From Cryobacterium sp. PH31-L1 (GTDB taxonomy: Bacteria > Actinomycetota > Actinomycetes > Actinomycetales > Microbacteriaceae): 64,000 nt of DNA. The notes under the pieces are model-generated. The model did no database searches. It was not told where the DNA came from and saw only the letters and a list, made by a program, of their open reading frames with translations. Location: positions 1-64,000 of the forward strand of contig NZ_JASISM010000007.1 in the NCBI RefSeq assembly GCF_030063145.1, read 5' to 3'. Numbering within the stretch: the stretch's first letter is position 1; each line of letters begins with the position of its first letter. Positions 63,113 through 64,000 of this stretch are shown here, piece after piece. The translations under genes and the position numbers were made by a program.

Positions 63113-64000
63113 TCACTGCTGGCGAGAAAAGGCTTCCCGACGGCCTTCCGGTGTGAGCTCGGCCAGCTGATCGACGTAGGCGGCCGAAAACTGTGTGACG
63201 GCGGCGAATTCTCCGATCGGCAGCTGGGAGTGGGTGATCTGGTCGGTGTAGACGTGAACGAGGTTGAGCGTCTGACCGCCGTTCACTCCGGTGAGTTCGC
63301 GGGCGGGGGCGCCGAGGTCCATCGTGTAGCAGGTGGCCGCAGCTACTGATACCGGGATACCGGCGAACAGACCTTGGGTGGAATAGTGCAGGTGCCCGCC
63401 GAGAATGGCCCGCACATCACTGCCCGCCAGAACAGCGGCCAGTCGCGGCTGGTCCTGCAGTTCGAGCACGCTCATCAACGGCAGCGGGGTGGGAATCGGC
63501 GGGTGGTGCAGGGCCAGAATTGACCCGAACGGGGACGGTGTGGACAGAACCGTGCTCAGCCAGTCGAGCTGGGCATCGGTGATCTCACCGTGGTGATAGC
63601 CCGGAACGCTCGTGTCCAGGGCTATGACGCGCAGGCCGTCGAGATCCAGCACCTGGTCGACGGGCTCCTGATCGACCGACTGCCCAGCGCCGCCCAATGA
63701 CGTCTCGCCGAGGAGCTCGGTACGAAACGGTTGGCGCTGATCGTGGTTTCCCATCACCCAGACGATCGCCGCGCCCCACTCGCCAGCGGCGGCCTCGACG
63801 ATGCCGCGAATGCGGCGGTAGGCACCCGCTTCGCCCCGATCGGCGACGTCACCGGTGAGGATGAGGGCGTCGGGGCGAATGCCTGAACGGCGCAGTTGCT
63901 CGAAGGCACGATGCACGGTCTGGTCGGTGTCGACGGCTCCGTACGGCGCGGCGCCATCGCCCAGAAAATGGGTGTCACTGACATGCACCAAAATTTTCTC
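63113..64000 (-). CDS. Calcineurin-like phosphodiesterase (CpdA/Icc-like), 5' partial
   Basis: This metallophosphoesterase (at least 295 aa visible) would hydrolyse a phosphodiester such as a cyclic nucleotide. Metal-binding motifs are VSDTHF (DxH), LTGDVADRG (GDxxDRG), VMGNHDQRQ (GNHD) and GGHLHYS (GHxH). The frame is open to the right window edge (EKIL precedes the candidate GTG start at 63991), so the true start may lie outside. It is 13 bp upstream of the recombinase gene and co-directional with it. Confidence 0.85.
   Translation of the reverse strand, partial: EKILVHVSDTHFLGDGAAPYGAVDTDQTVHRAFEQLRRSGIRPDALILTGDVADRGEAGAYRRIRGIVEAAAGEWGAAIVWVMGNHDQRQPFRTELLGETSLGGAGQSVDQEPVDQVLDLDGLRVIALDTSVPGYHHGEITDAQLDWLSTVLSTPSPFGSILALHHPPIPTPLPLMSVLELQDQPRLAAVLAGSDVRAILGGHLHYSTQGLFAGIPVSVAAATCYTMDLGAPARELTGVNGGQTLNLVHVYTDQITHSQLPIGEFAAVTQFSAAYVDQLAELTPEGRREAFSRQQ

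Overview
The window is chromosomal DNA from a high-GC Gram-positive actinobacterium, most likely of the family Microbacteriaceae. The evidence is strong G/C bias at third codon positions, many GTG starts, and a GlgE-type glycogen locus. Other pointers are mycobacterial-type GlgP, DivIVA-family proteins, a fused EcfAA ATPase with a YkoE-type S component, and conserved actinobacterial blocks (gatC-gatA-gatB, rpsB-tsf-pyrH-frr-cdsA, mnmA-ligA). The species cannot be named from the sequence alone. No CRISPR array, prophage or plasmid module is visible. The only clear mobile element is the right end of an IS3-family insertion sequence at the left edge.

Layout. 1-4000: IS end, a GGDEF/EAL c-di-GMP protein, a decayed HTH (excisionase-like) gene beside tRNA-Arg, and a small membrane protein. 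4036-15120: a catabolic locus with an isopropylmalate/tartrate-dehydrogenase-like enzyme, an aldehyde dehydrogenase, an SDR, an amidase, a complete peptide-type ABC importer and a FadR-type GntR regulator. Near-identical TGGTCAGACCA operators lie at its two promoter regions. 15137-17977: a thioredoxin-like protein, oligoribonuclease, tRNA-His, a metallopeptidase and a D-Ala-D-Ala carboxypeptidase-like protein. 17980-21915: a TPP-riboswitch-controlled ECF importer operon that continues into a P-loop kinase. 22322-23888: a GerW-like protein and DNA polymerase IV. 23922-29706: a polyamine-type ABC importer divergent from a GntR regulator and a soluble Cache-domain protein. 29703-34430: a ferritin-like/VIT1 transporter joined to the gatCAB operon. 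34499-39165: ligA, mnmA and a cysteine desulfurase.

39249-48465: glycogen/alpha-glucan metabolism (glgX, glgP, glgE, glgB). 48541-53241: a thioredoxin-fold TPR protein, a large envelope protein, and a long hendecad coiled-coil protein of DivIVA type. 53265-57965: AI-2E family transporter, hydrolase, zinc-ribbon-like protein, transglycosylase-like protein, DivIVA-domain protein and CdsA. 57975-61223: frr, pyrH, tsf, rpsB. 61549-64000: M23 peptidase-like protein, XerC-type recombinase and a calcineurin-like phosphodiesterase cut by the window end.

Most of the window is core genome. The most promising leads for new biology are as follows: (1) the kinase and small protein translationally coupled to the thiamine ECF operon; (2) the orphan Cache-domain sensor overlapping a GntR gene beside a polyamine-type importer; (3) hendecad coiled coils in both a DivIVA-like filament protein and the N-terminus of CdsA; (4) a strongly over-represented octamer, CGGATGCC, spread across the window on both strands.
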